Assembly (NCBI RefSeq): GCF_013343715.1
Contig: NZ_JABUNR010000017.1
Span: 4,008 to 68,007 of the forward strand
Direction: 5' to 3'
Origin: Mesobacillus harenae
GTDB lineage: Bacteria > Bacillota > Bacilli > Bacillales > Cytobacillaceae
Length of the DNA: 64,000 nt
The position numbers and the translations under genes were made by a program. A model generated the notes under the pieces. That model was not told where the DNA came from and made no database searches. It worked only from the letters and a program-made list of their open reading frames with translations. Numbering within the stretch: the stretch's first letter is position 1; every line of letters starts with the position of its first letter. This document shows positions 1-10,654 of this stretch, one piece after another.

Positions 1-1412
<1,412 letters not shown>

Positions 1413-1448
1413 AATATAAGGCGATACTCAGCTTTCTTCTTCTTTATT

Positions 1449-1480
<32 letters not shown>

Positions 1481-1484
1481 AATA

Positions 1485-1601
<117 letters not shown>

Positions 1602-1606
1602 ATACG

Positions 1607-1638
1607 AAGAACAGCTAATAGAGCTGTTCTTTTTTTTG
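1607..1638 (+). terminator. rrn operon terminator
   Basis: A 10-bp stem (AAGAACAGCT / AGCTGTTCTT) with a short loop is followed by a run of T. It lies directly behind the 5S rRNA and is the intrinsic terminator of the rrn operon. Confidence 0.93.
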
Positions 1639-1639
1639 T

Positions 1640-2552
1640 TTCTTTGTCCGGGAGGATCAGACAATTTTTTGACTATGATAAAAATAGAATGTATGAAGAT
1701 GGAAAGGTAGTAGGTCAGGGAAGCAAGTTAGAGAGGCCTGGGTATACGATGTACACTAGAACCTGATCGAAGGCGGCTGTAGAAATCCACCGCTAATTTC
1801 CGTCAAATCCAAGGCATTTGAATCCCTCCCTGTACGGGCAGGCAGATAAAATTCTTGTCAGCGTGAGAATTCATATACCAATTGATGTGCTAAAAATGAT
1901 TCGACTACTAGGGGTTTTAGTTGTGGAAGATTTGGTGTTGATGTTGTTGATGGTATACAGGGAGTACGGATAAATAAACATTCTTTCTTATCCTTAATTC
2001 AGTAACCAGTAATCTGTACAATAAGCGGAGGATTTACCGTTATGCTGCAGAATAGAGAGCTCAGTTCGGGATATAAGCGGAAGTTTTCCCGTTAAGTAAG
2101 CCAAAATGATCGGTTTTCATGTTTCTGACTTAAATAGGCGGAATCTTTCCCTTTATTTAAGCTAATTTCCGTTCTTTTTTCTAAATAAGAGGAATTTCTC
2201 CGCTTATTTATTAACCATGCAGATTCCAATCGCTAGCCGTGCGAGTCCGCTCTTTTATGGTAGGGGTTAAGCAGACTATTGAAGAAGAGAATGAACCGCT
2301 ATTAAACAAGGAATAAATTAGCTGAAGAATCGCTAATGGACTACCGGGATGCTGAACTCCATAATATTGGTATAAGATATGTCTCCGAGTTTTGCTAATT
2401 AACTTACCAATTTGCTTTTTAACGGTAGTGCGAATTACTATACGAATTCGTATTTTTACTTCAAAACAAAATCAGATATATATGACTTTAACAAGCTTTG
2501 TAAGCAAGGAGATCACTAACAGGTAATTTCTATATACGAGATGAAAATAAGC
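1640..2552. other. Non-coding stretch behind the rrn operon
   Basis: About 900 bp without a credible gene: the only plus-strand frames are short and lack ribosome binding sites. It contains a row of degenerate inverted-repeat units (annotated separately at 2021-2211). The rest shows no recognised gene, RNA or mobile element. It is bracketed by the real 5S 3' end plus terminator on the left and a second partial copy of the same sequence on the right. Confidence 0.7.
2021..2211. repeat. Four degenerate AAGCGGAA-N-TTTCCGCTT units
   Basis: Four imperfect inverted-repeat units start at about 2021, 2073, 2131 and 2182, so they recur every 51-58 bp. Each has a left arm like ATAAGCGGAA and a right arm like TTCCGCTTAT, the last unit (AATAAGAGGAATTTCTCC then GCTTATT) being the best preserved. 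Similar short palindromes are common between genes in Bacillaceae, which is from memory. No coding potential. Confidence 0.65.
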
Positions 2553-2646
2553 AGTTGGGTTTTACCCCTGTGAGAGTAGGACGCTGCCAGGCATACGAAG
2601 AACAGCTAATAGGGCTGTTCTTTTTTTTGTTCTTTGTCCGGGAGGG
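2553..2646 (+). pseudogene. Partial 5S rRNA 3' end with terminator (duplicate)
   Basis: Positions 2553-2646 repeat 1561-1655 almost base for base: the last ~40 nt of 5S rRNA (AGTTGG, then TTTTACCCCTGTGAGAGTAG), the CATACGAAG linker, the terminator stem AGAACAGCT / GGCTGTTCT with its T-run, and the TTTGTCCGGGAGG that follows. There is one deleted G and one substitution in the hairpin. No 5' 5S sequence precedes it, so it cannot make 5S rRNA. It looks like a recombination scar or remnant of another rrn operon. Confidence 0.88.
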
Positions 2647-2658
2647 CAAGACGATAGT

Positions 2659-2686
2659 GAACAGCTAAGATAGCTGTTCTTTTTTA
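2659..2686 (+). terminator. Second terminator-like hairpin
   Basis: GAACAGCT and AGCTGTTC form an 8-bp stem followed by TTTTTTA. It repeats the arms of the rrn terminator with a different loop, so this looks like a third copy of the rrn terminator hairpin, just after the 5S remnant. Confidence 0.75.
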
Positions 2687-2955
2687 TATTCACTTTTTTA
2701 AAGATTCATTTAAAGACTTTCAGTAAAAAATTATCAGCACAAACGAAGCGCAGACAAACTGACCTTGCCTTATTTTATTCAGTACAAGATTTATTACTTT
2801 TAGATATTATGGCCAATCCCTTGATTTCCACCGAAAAATTTTTACAGAGAGTTTTAGTTTTTTTCAGGAAAAATAAGGGTAGAAAAGATAAATACAACCT
2901 TATTGCGGGTTTTGACAATAATGTATTTGGAGAGAATAATACTGATTTGCTTTCA

Positions 2956-3004
2956 TTGCATCATGAAAAAAAATTATGTATAATTAAAGTCAAAGATAGT
3001 CAAA
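2956..3004 (+). promoter_or_regulatory. ctsR operon promoter with CtsR operator
   Basis: A sigma-A promoter is visible: -35 TTGCAT at 2956-2961, a 17-bp spacer, -10 TATAAT at 2979-2984. The direct heptad repeat AGTCAAA-N3-AGTCAAA at 2988-3004 covers the predicted start of transcription and matches the CtsR box (RGTCAAANANRGTCAAA) exactly. This gives autoregulated, heat-inducible repression of ctsR-mcsA-mcsB-clpC. Confidence 0.93.
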
Positions 3005-3024
3005 GTCAGATAGGGGGAGGTTAA

Positions 3025-3486
3025 GTGAGAAATATATCGGATATCATAGAGAGATACTTGAAGGAAGTTCTCGAGATGAATGAACAAGAAATCGTTGAAA
3101 TTAAAAGAAGCGAAATCGCCGATAAATTTCAATGCGTGCCATCCCAGATTAACTACGTAATCAATACCAGATTTACTATAGAGCGAGGCTATATTGTAGA
3201 GAGCAAACGTGGAGGCGGCGGCTACATAAGAATTATGAAGGTCCATATGCACGATCACGCCCATTTAATCGATCAGCTGTTGTCCTTAATAACACACAGG
3301 ATTCCGCAAAATAGCTCGGAGGATGTAGTCATTCGCTTAGTCGAGGAAGAAGTTATAACACCAAGAGAAGCGAAAATTATGCTGAGTGTACTAGATCGGT
3401 CGGTCATTTATATAGACCTGCCACAACGTGATGAACTGCGCGCAAGAATGCTAAGAGCCATGTTAATGGCTTTAAAATATAAATAA
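3025..3486 (+). CDS. ctsR: Heat-shock repressor CtsR
   Basis: CtsR is the dimeric winged-helix repressor of class III heat-shock genes (clpC, clpP, clpE). The 153-aa product has the usual family length. The N-terminal HTH region contains the sequence SEIADKFQCVPSQINYV, followed by the glycine-rich wing RGGGGYI at residues 62-68, whose arginine is the residue phosphorylated by McsB and the wing acts as the thermosensor in the family. The C-terminal half has the RDELRARM segment. The start is GTG at 3025, placed 4 bases after GGGGGAGG and TTAA; an upstream ATG is absent. It is first in the four-gene operon and has its own operator just upstream. Confidence 0.97.
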   Translation: MRNISDIIERYLKEVLEMNEQEIVEIKRSEIADKFQCVPSQINYVINTRFTIERGYIVESKRGGGGYIRIMKVHMHDHAHLIDQLLSLITHRIPQNSSEDVVIRLVEEEVITPREAKIMLSVLDRSVIYIDLPQRDELRARMLRAMLMALKYK

Positions 3487-3515
3487 AGTAGATAGCACGC
3501 TGGAGAGGTGAGAGG

Positions 3516-4064
3516 ATGATCTGTCAGGAATGTAATGAAAGACCGGCAGCCTTGCATTTTACTAACTATACAAACGGTGAAAAAACGGAAATGCATTTAT
3601 GTGAACGCTGTGCACAGGAAAAGGGCGAATTGTTTATGATGAATCAGGGAGATGGTTTCTCAATTAATAATTTATTAGCCGGACTTCTAAACATAGAGCC
3701 TGCTTTTCCAAAAACAAAGCAGAGCACGTTTCATCAGGAGGAAGTTATCCAGTGCCATGAGTGTTCGATGACTTTTCCCCAATTTGTGAAGATCGGAAGG
3801 TTTGGATGTGCTAATTGTTACGAAACGTTTAAAGAGCATTTAAGTCCAATTATTCGAAGGCTTCATAGCGGAAACGCCAAACATAATGGGAAAATACCAA
3901 AGCGAATTGGCGGAAACCTGCATTTAAGAAAGAAGATTGAGGAGTTAAAGCTGAATCTGAAGGATTTGATATCCCAAGAGGAGTTTGAACAAGCAGCAGA
4001 AATGCGTGATCAAATTCGTTCCTTAGAAAAAGAGTTGACCGATTACCAAGGGGGAGGGAATTAA
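3516..4064 (+). CDS. mcsA: McsA, zinc-finger activator of the McsB kinase
   Basis: McsA binds and activates the protein-arginine kinase McsB and helps deliver substrates to ClpC. The 182-aa protein shows two treble-clef style zinc motifs: C3-x2-C6 with C29-x2-C32, and C80-x2-C83 with C98-x2-C101. A UVR-type coiled segment follows at about residues 138-172 (EEFEQAAEMRDQI), the family's interaction module. The ATG at 3516 follows GAGAGGTGAG. It is second in the ctsR operon, 29 bp after ctsR, and ends 2 bp before mcsB, implying translational coupling. Confidence 0.96.
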   Translation: MICQECNERPAALHFTNYTNGEKTEMHLCERCAQEKGELFMMNQGDGFSINNLLAGLLNIEPAFPKTKQSTFHQEEVIQCHECSMTFPQFVKIGRFGCANCYETFKEHLSPIIRRLHSGNAKHNGKIPKRIGGNLHLRKKIEELKLNLKDLISQEEFEQAAEMRDQIRSLEKELTDYQGGGN

Positions 4065-4066
4065 GA

Positions 4067-5149
4067 TTGTCTTTAGAGCGCTTTATTAGTCAGGCTGTCA
4101 GCTCATGGATGAGTGCAGACGGTCCAGACTCAGATATCGTTCTGAGTTCCCGGATTCGATTGGCGAGAAATTTAAGTGAATTTACATTTCCGACAGTTTT
4201 TAAAAATGAAGAGGCCAAACAGGTCAGTGAGACCATTGAAGAAAGATTAAATAATGAAGCCTTTTCAGATAAGAGTCAACTGGAGTTTTTAAAAATGGAT
4301 GATATTCAGCCTCTGCAAAAAAGAGTGCTTGTCGAAAAGCATTTAATTAGTCCCCATCTGGCGGAAAACTCAACGCATGGAGCTTGCTTATTATCAGAGA
4401 ATGAAGAGTTTAGCATCATGGTGAATGAAGAAGATCACATCAGGATCCAATGTCTGTTTCCAGGCCTTCAGCTATCAGAAGCATTGAAAGCAGCCAATAA
4501 AATTGATAACTGGCTGGAAGAACAAGTTAACTATGCGTTTGATGAGCAATACGGATATTTAACTTCCTGCCCTACGAATGTGGGGACTGGCATGAGGGCT
4601 TCTGTGATGATGCATCTCCCAGGACTTGTATTAACACAGCAAATGAACCGTATCGTTCCCGCGATTAACCAGCTCGGTCTAGTTGTAAGAGGAACATATG
4701 GAGAAGGCAGCGAAGCGCTTGGGAATATCTTTCAAATTTCAAATCAAATTACGCTAGGTAAATCGGAAAGCGATATTGTTGAGGATTTGAATAGCGTAGT
4801 CAGCCAGATCATCGCACAAGAAAGGTCTGCACGGGAAGCATTAGTAAAAACTTCAAACATACAATTAGAAGATAGAGTATACCGTTCATACGGGGTCCTC
4901 GCAAATAGCCGAGTCATTGAAACGAAGGAAGCTGCGAAATGCCTTTCCGATGTCAGGCTGGGTATTGATATGGGTTATATAAAAAATATATCCAAAACAA
5001 TTTTAAGTGAATTAATGACCTTAACACAGCCCGGATTTTTACAGCAATATGCCGGCGGCCCTTTGAGGCCGAATGAAAGGGATGTTAGACGGGCTGCTTT
5101 GATAAGAGAACGAATTCAAATGGAAACTCAAAACGAATTGGGAGGATAA
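4067..5149 (+). CDS. mcsB: McsB, protein-arginine kinase
   Basis: McsB phosphorylates arginines of CtsR and of misfolded proteins, marking them for ClpCP. The 360-aa protein is a phosphagen-kinase-fold enzyme: SSRIRLARN at 27-35 (nucleotide binding), NEEDH at 120-124 with the catalytic glutamates, and the catalytic cysteine C168 in TSCPTNVGTGMRAS. The C-terminal domain carries ERDVRRA near residue 338, the RDxxRA phospho-arginine binding motif. The start is TTG at 4067, after GGGGGAGGG with good spacing. It lies between mcsA and clpC in the operon. Confidence 0.97.
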   Translation: MSLERFISQAVSSWMSADGPDSDIVLSSRIRLARNLSEFTFPTVFKNEEAKQVSETIEERLNNEAFSDKSQLEFLKMDDIQPLQKRVLVEKHLISPHLAENSTHGACLLSENEEFSIMVNEEDHIRIQCLFPGLQLSEALKAANKIDNWLEEQVNYAFDEQYGYLTSCPTNVGTGMRASVMMHLPGLVLTQQMNRIVPAINQLGLVVRGTYGEGSEALGNIFQISNQITLGKSESDIVEDLNSVVSQIIAQERSAREALVKTSNIQLEDRVYRSYGVLANSRVIETKEAAKCLSDVRLGIDMGYIKNISKTILSELMTLTQPGFLQQYAGGPLRPNERDVRRAALIRERIQMETQNELGG

Positions 5150-5153
5150 GCAC

Positions 5154-7592
5154 ATGATGTTTGGACGCTTTACTGAAAGAGCTCAGAAGGTATTGGCATT
5201 GGCACAGGAAGAAGCAATTAGGCTAGGACATAATAATATTGGAACGGAGCATATCCTGCTCGGTCTCGTTCGAGAGGGCGAGGGAATTGCAGCCAAAGCT
5301 CTATACGGCTTAGGTTTAGGTGCAGAAAAAATTCAAAAAGAAGTTGAAAATTTAATTGGAAGAGGCCAAGATGCCTCACAAACAATTCATTATACCCCAC
5401 GTGCTAAAAAGGTAATTGAATTATCAATGGATGAGGCAAGAAAATTAGGCCATTCCTATGTGGGTACTGAGCATATCCTGCTTGGATTGATTAGAGAAGG
5501 CGAAGGAGTTGCAGCCCGTGTACTAAACAACCTCGGGGTAAGCTTAAATAAGGCACGTCAGCAAGTTCTTCAGCTTCTTGGGAGCAATGAATCTGGGGGC
5601 CATCAGGGTGGCGGGGCTGCTAATGCAAATACGCCAACGCTAGACAGTCTTGCCAGAGATTTAACAGCGATCGCAAGGGAAGGCAGTCTCGATCCTGTGA
5701 TAGGACGGAGCAAGGAAATTCAAAGGGTAATTGAAGTGTTAAGCAGACGGACAAAAAACAACCCTGTGTTAATCGGTGAGCCTGGGGTCGGTAAAACAGC
5801 AATTGCTGAAGGTTTGGCCCAGCAAATCATTAACAATGAGGTTCCTGAGATTCTTCGGGATAAGAGGGTAATGACATTGGATATGGGTACCGTTGTAGCA
5901 GGTACAAAATATCGTGGTGAATTTGAAGACCGGTTGAAAAAGGTAATGGATGAAATCCGGCAGGCTGCAAATATTATCCTCTTTATAGATGAGCTCCATA
6001 CATTAATCGGGGCAGGCGGGGCAGAAGGTGCAATTGATGCTTCGAATATTTTAAAGCCTTCTTTAGCTCGTGGAGAACTGCAATGTATTGGTGCAACAAC
6101 TCTAGATGAGTATAGAAAATATATTGAAAAAGATGCAGCCCTTGAACGGCGTTTCCAGCCGATTACAGTAGATGAGCCTTCATCTGAAGAGTCTGTTCAA
6201 ATATTAAAAGGACTTAGAGACCGGTATGAAGCCCATCACCGTGTATCAATAACAGATGAAGCAATTGATGCAGCGGTAAAACTTTCAGATCGTTATATTC
6301 CGGATAGATTCCTGCCGGACAAAGCGATAGACTTGATTGATGAGGCTGGTTCTAAGGTACGGTTAAGGTCCTATACGACTCCTCCAAACCTGAAAGAGCT
6401 CGAGGTTAAGCTGGAAGAAGTTCGAAAAGAAAAAGATGCTGCTGTCCAGAGCCAAGAGTTTGAAAAGGCGGCTTCATTAAGAGATACAGAACAGCGATTA
6501 CGTGAACAGCTTGATGGCACGAAAAAAACTTGGAAAGAAAAACAAGGCCAGGAAAATAGTGAAGTAACTGTTGAAGATATTGCGAGCGTAGTCTCAAGCT
6601 GGACTGGAATTCCTGTTTCCAAGCTAGCACAGACAGAGACGGATAAGTTGTTAAAACTCGAAGAAATATTACATTCTCGAGTAATTGGGCAATCAGAAGC
6701 GGTTGTAGCTGTTTCCAAGGCTGTAAGGCGTGCGCGGGCAGGGCTTAAAGATCCGAAGCGCCCAATTGGGTCCTTTATCTTCCTCGGACCTACGGGTGTA
6801 GGTAAAACTGAATTGGCGAGGGCATTGGCAGAGTCAATGTTCGGTGATGAGGATGCAATGATTCGCGTCGACATGTCCGAGTATATGGAAAAACACTCGA
6901 CCTCCCGTCTTGTTGGTTCTCCTCCCGGATATGTAGGATTTGATGAGGGCGGTCAATTAACAGAGAAAGTACGCAGAAAGCCTTACTCCGTTGTTTTACT
7001 CGATGAGATTGAAAAGGCCCATCCGGACGTTTTCAATATTCTTCTTCAAGTGCTTGAAGATGGACGTTTAACGGATTCTAAGGGCCGTACCGTTGATTTC
7101 CGGAATACAATTGTGATTATGACATCGAATGTAGGTGCCGAGGCGTTAAAGCGGAATAAATATGTAGGGTTCAATATTCAAGATGGTGCCCAGGATTATA
7201 AAGATATGAAAGGCAAAGTAATGGAGGAGCTAAAAAAATCATTCCGGCCGGAATTCCTTAACCGGATTGATGAAATAATTGTATTCCATTCACTTGAAAA
7301 GCCGCACTTAAAAGAAATTGTTACATTAATGTCTGAACAGTTGAAAAAGCGGTTGAAGGAACAAGATATTACCCTTGAATTAACAGAAGCTGCTAAAGAG
7401 AAAATTTCTGTTGAAGGCTATGATCCTGAATATGGTGCAAGGCCGCTCCGCAGAGCGATTCAAAAGCATATTGAAGATCAGCTTTCAGAAGAGCTGTTAA
7501 AGGGAACAGTCCTAACAGGGCAAAGTGTGACAGTTGATGTTGAAGGTGGAGAATTTGTGGTGAAAACTCCTAAAGAGGTTGCTAAACAATAA
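5154..7592 (+). CDS. clpC: ClpC, AAA+ unfoldase of the ClpCP protease
   Basis: ClpC unfolds substrates, including arginine-phosphorylated ones, and feeds them to ClpP. The 812-aa protein has two Clp N repeats (about 5-75 and 80-145), AAA module 1 with Walker A GEPGVGKT at 208-215 and Walker B LFIDEL at 277-282, a UVR/M-domain segment at about 415-450 and AAA module 2 with Walker A GPTGVGKT at 545-552 and Walker B LLDEIE at 615-620. The ClpP-docking loop VGF appears near 665. There are two adjacent ATG codons at 5154 and 5157; either fits the ribosome binding site GGGAGG. Last gene of the ctsR operon. Confidence 0.98.
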   Translation: MMFGRFTERAQKVLALAQEEAIRLGHNNIGTEHILLGLVREGEGIAAKALYGLGLGAEKIQKEVENLIGRGQDASQTIHYTPRAKKVIELSMDEARKLGHSYVGTEHILLGLIREGEGVAARVLNNLGVSLNKARQQVLQLLGSNESGGHQGGGAANANTPTLDSLARDLTAIAREGSLDPVIGRSKEIQRVIEVLSRRTKNNPVLIGEPGVGKTAIAEGLAQQIINNEVPEILRDKRVMTLDMGTVVAGTKYRGEFEDRLKKVMDEIRQAANIILFIDELHTLIGAGGAEGAIDASNILKPSLARGELQCIGATTLDEYRKYIEKDAALERRFQPITVDEPSSEESVQILKGLRDRYEAHHRVSITDEAIDAAVKLSDRYIPDRFLPDKAIDLIDEAGSKVRLRSYTTPPNLKELEVKLEEVRKEKDAAVQSQEFEKAASLRDTEQRLREQLDGTKKTWKEKQGQENSEVTVEDIASVVSSWTGIPVSKLAQTETDKLLKLEEILHSRVIGQSEAVVAVSKAVRRARAGLKDPKRPIGSFIFLGPTGVGKTELARALAESMFGDEDAMIRVDMSEYMEKHSTSRLVGSPPGYVGFDEGGQLTEKVRRKPYSVVLLDEIEKAHPDVFNILLQVLEDGRLTDSKGRTVDFRNTIVIMTSNVGAEALKRNKYVGFNIQDGAQDYKDMKGKVMEELKKSFRPEFLNRIDEIIVFHSLEKPHLKEIVTLMSEQLKKRLKEQDITLELTEAAKEKISVEGYDPEYGARPLRRAIQKHIEDQLSEELLKGTVLTGQSVTVDVEGGEFVVKTPKEVAKQ

Positions 7593-7613
7593 GCATTTTG
7601 AGTGCTAGAAAGG

Positions 7614-7650
7614 GGGGTATACGTGATTTAAATCCGTGTACCCCTTTTTA
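7614..7650 (+). terminator. clpC operon terminator
   Basis: The arms GGGGTATACG and CGTGTACCCC pair over 10 bp (one G-U) around an 11-nt loop and are followed by TTTTTA. It is the intrinsic terminator of the ctsR-clpC operon. Confidence 0.88.
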
Positions 7651-7951
7651 TAGTTATGAAGAGAAGATTTTTAAACAGGCTGTTCTTAAAAGAAAGTTCC
7701 GGTGTTCAATTTTTTAAAAAAAGGATTATTATAAGGATTAACGGGAATGTTTCTTTAGGGTGTAAAATATAATGAGATTCGTGAAACTATAAGAACAGCA
7801 CTACCGTATTATAGATACGTACAACTTAAGCAAATTTGTCACGCAGGTAGACCGTTCTACAGTGCTGCATTTTTGGCCTTATATCTAATCTGCTAGAAGG
7901 CTGGGATTATTAACCAGCTGTTCGCTTTTCTATATGAAAGGAAGAATATTA
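7651..7951 (+). promoter_or_regulatory. radA upstream region with nested hairpins
   Basis: No gene here. A possible -10 TATAAT is at 7768-7773 but without a good -35. Downstream, CAGCACT at 7796-7802 pairs with AGTGCTG at 7861-7867, enclosing two hairpins: CGTAT / ATACG at 7805-7819 and GTAGA / TCTAC at 7847-7860. The closing strand is followed by CATTTTTGG. This could be a structured leader or a weak terminator. No family recognised. Confidence 0.45.
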
Positions 7952-9331
7952 ATGGCTAAACGAAAAACAAAATTTATGTGCCAGGAGTGCGGATATGAAT
8001 CTCCGAAGTGGATGGGAAAATGTCCTGGGTGCAGCCAATGGAATAAAATGGTGGAAGAAACAGAGGTAACTGGAAAAACACGAAGAGGGGCCTTTGCTCA
8101 TTCTGGGGGTACTACGGTTGCAGTCAAACCCACACCGATTACATCCATTGAAACAATAAGTGAACCACGTATTAAAACAGATTTAAATGAGTTTAATAGG
8201 GTACTTGGCGGAGGGGTGGTACAAGGATCGCTCATATTAATTGGCGGAGATCCTGGAATTGGGAAGTCAACGCTTCTGCTGCAAGTGTCTTTTCAGCTCG
8301 CAAAAAGGGAACACTCTGTCTTATATATTTCCGGGGAAGAGTCAATGAGACAGACGAAATTGAGAGCTGACAGGCTTGGAGCGACCTCAGAACATTTGCT
8401 CGTATATTCCGAGACGAATTTAGAGGAGATTAATCGCACAATTGAAAGTACAGATCCTGACTTTGTCATTGTTGACTCAATTCAAACTATTTATCATCCA
8501 GATGTAACCTCTGCTCCAGGGAGTGTATCACAGGTTCGAGAATGTACGTCAGAGCTGATGAGAATTGCGAAAACAAAAGGAATTGCAATTTTTATCGTAG
8601 GGCACGTTACAAAAGAAGGCTCAATTGCCGGGCCGCGTTTATTGGAACATATGGTGGACACGGTTCTTTATTTTGAGGGAGAACGGCACCATACATACAG
8701 AATTTTACGGGCTGTTAAAAACCGCTTTGGATCTACAAATGAGATGGGTATTTTTGAAATGAAAGAGCTAGGCCTTGAAGAAGTAGCCAATCCGTCTGAA
8801 ATATTTCTGGAAGAGCGATCTCAAGGAGCAGCCGGTTCAACGGTTGTTGCTTCAATGGAGGGTACGAGGCCGGTTTTAGTTGAGATACAGGCTCTGATAT
8901 CCCCGACCAGTTTCGGTAATCCAAGACGAATGGCGACAGGGATCGACCATAACCGAGTCTCCCTTCTGATGGCGGTCTTGGAAAAACGAGTTGGTTTGCT
9001 TTTACAAAATCAAGACGCCTATTTAAAAGTAGCTGGGGGTGTAAAGCTTGATGAGCCGGCAATTGATTTAGCGATTGTTGTCAGTATAGCTTCAAGTTTT
9101 AACGATAAACCAACCAGGGCTACGGACTGTATCATAGGCGAGGTTGGTCTTACTGGAGAGGTTCGAAGGGTTTCGAGGATTGAACAAAGGGTTCAGGAGG
9201 CTGCGAAGCTCGGTTTTGAACGAGTTATTTTACCGGAAAATAACCTTAGCGGCTGGAGCGGACCAAAAGGAATAGAACTGATTGGTGTTTCATCTGTCAG
9301 CCAAGCGCTAAAAGTCACACTAGGGGGATAA
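7952..9331 (+). CDS. radA: RadA (Sms), DNA branch-migration ATPase
   Basis: RadA processes recombination intermediates in DNA repair and natural transformation. Domains in order: N-terminal zinc finger C10-x2-C13 and C24-x2-C27, RecA-like ATPase with Walker A GGDPGIGKST at about 98-107, the RadA-specific KNRFGS motif near 260, and a C-terminal Lon-protease-like domain. The frame opens at 7934, but the ATG at 7952 is preferred because it follows AAAGGAAG and matches the MAK start of Bacillus RadA; this gives 459 aa. It is 4 bp from disA, an old partnership in Firmicutes. Confidence 0.96.
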   Translation: MAKRKTKFMCQECGYESPKWMGKCPGCSQWNKMVEETEVTGKTRRGAFAHSGGTTVAVKPTPITSIETISEPRIKTDLNEFNRVLGGGVVQGSLILIGGDPGIGKSTLLLQVSFQLAKREHSVLYISGEESMRQTKLRADRLGATSEHLLVYSETNLEEINRTIESTDPDFVIVDSIQTIYHPDVTSAPGSVSQVRECTSELMRIAKTKGIAIFIVGHVTKEGSIAGPRLLEHMVDTVLYFEGERHHTYRILRAVKNRFGSTNEMGIFEMKELGLEEVANPSEIFLEERSQGAAGSTVVASMEGTRPVLVEIQALISPTSFGNPRRMATGIDHNRVSLLMAVLEKRVGLLLQNQDAYLKVAGGVKLDEPAIDLAIVVSIASSFNDKPTRATDCIIGEVGLTGEVRRVSRIEQRVQEAAKLGFERVILPENNLSGWSGPKGIELIGVSSVSQALKVTLGG

Positions 9332-9335
9332 TAGA

Positions 9336-10409
9336 TTGGAAAATAAAGGGCTGAATGAAAAAACAATGACGGAGATACTTCGATTTATAGCCCCTGGAAC
9401 ACCGCTGAGAGAAGGAATTGATAATGTTCTTCGGGCCAATACAGGAGGCCTTATTGTTATAGGATATAACGATAAGGTTAAGGAAATTGTCGATGGCGGT
9501 TTTCAGATTAACTGTACGTTTAGCTCTAATTTTTTATATGAACTGGCGAAAATGGATGGAGCGATTATTTTAAACGAGACAGGGGACCGCATATTAATTG
9601 CCAATGCACAACTTGTTCCCAATTCAATCATTCCGTCCTCTGAGACCGGAATGAGGCATAGGACTGCTCAAAGAACAGCGAGACAGACAAATGCTCTGGT
9701 AATTGCAATCTCACAGCGCCGTAATGTAATTACCCTTTACCAAGGAAGTTTTCGATATGCACTAAGAGACATTGCCGTTATTTTAACTAAAGCTAATCAA
9801 GCCCTTCAAACACTTGATAAGTATAAAATGGTACTTGAGCAAAGTGTAACGAATCTGGGTATTCTTGAATATGAAGAGCTTGTTACTTATAATGATCTTC
9901 TCCAAGTCATTCATCGTTTTGAGATGGTGTTAAGGATAAAGAACGAACTAAATGGCTATTTGAGTGAGCTTGGAACTGAGGGCAGGCTTGTTCAGCTGCA
10001 AATGCAGGAGCTTTTAACGACTCTTGAAAAAGAAGCTGTCCTCATGATCAAAGATTATGCCTATGACAAAGATGTTAACCCGGCAGAAATTGTTGCTAGC
10101 TTTCAAGCAATGTCAACAAAGGAAACTATAGAGGATTCCGTCATTCTGAAACTTTTAGGTTACCAAGGATATGTCCAGCCAGAAGAGTTCATCTCTCCAA
10201 GAGGGTACCGCATACTCTCCAAGATTCCTAGACTGCCTCTTATCATAATTGAGAACTTAGTTCAGCACTTTGAGAAATTTCATTTCGTTTTAAGCGCATC
10301 TGTTCAGGAACTTGATGATGTAGAGGGTATTGGAGAGGTTAGAGCGAGAAAAATAAAGAGCGGATTAAAGAGTATTAAAGATCAGCTGATTGCGGACCAA
10401 CATATGTAA
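9336..10409 (+). CDS. disA: DisA, DNA-integrity scanning diadenylate cyclase
   Basis: DisA makes c-di-AMP from two ATP and scans DNA for branched structures, delaying sporulation when it meets damage. The 357-aa protein shows the DAC active-site motifs DGA at 74-76 and GMRHR at 105-109. A long helical spine follows, then a C-terminal helix-hairpin-helix DNA-binding domain (VEGIGEVRARKI near 325-336). The start is TTG at 9336, after AGGGGG, matching the usual N-terminus. It is co-transcribed with radA, whose product modulates DisA activity in B. subtilis. Confidence 0.96.
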   Translation: MENKGLNEKTMTEILRFIAPGTPLREGIDNVLRANTGGLIVIGYNDKVKEIVDGGFQINCTFSSNFLYELAKMDGAIILNETGDRILIANAQLVPNSIIPSSETGMRHRTAQRTARQTNALVIAISQRRNVITLYQGSFRYALRDIAVILTKANQALQTLDKYKMVLEQSVTNLGILEYEELVTYNDLLQVIHRFEMVLRIKNELNGYLSELGTEGRLVQLQMQELLTTLEKEAVLMIKDYAYDKDVNPAEIVASFQAMSTKETIEDSVILKLLGYQGYVQPEEFISPRGYRILSKIPRLPLIIIENLVQHFEKFHFVLSASVQELDDVEGIGEVRARKIKSGLKSIKDQLIADQHM

Positions 10410-10654
10410 CGGATAGAAACAAAAGAGAGCTCTTCTTTTACCTGTAGATAGCCAAATGGGTATAATTTGACACCCCTCCCCCATGGTGCTACTTTTAAGG
10501 TAGATAGTCACATTCCCAACATAAGTATATAGAAACTCTTTTGTTACAGCTTGTTTTAAATCATTTCAGAACGGCAACAATTATTTTAAAATCTATTTAA
10601 TAGTAGGTTTCAATTTTTGGAAATTGTTTATAATGATTAGAAGGAGGTGAAGGA

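Noticed and set aside
2809..3024. Plus-strand 71-aa reading frame before ctsR
   Set aside because: It spans the ctsR promoter and CtsR operator, has no ribosome binding site and no family features.
6371..6874. 167-aa frame opposite clpC
   Set aside because: Antisense shadow of a conserved gene, without ribosome binding site or recognisable domain.
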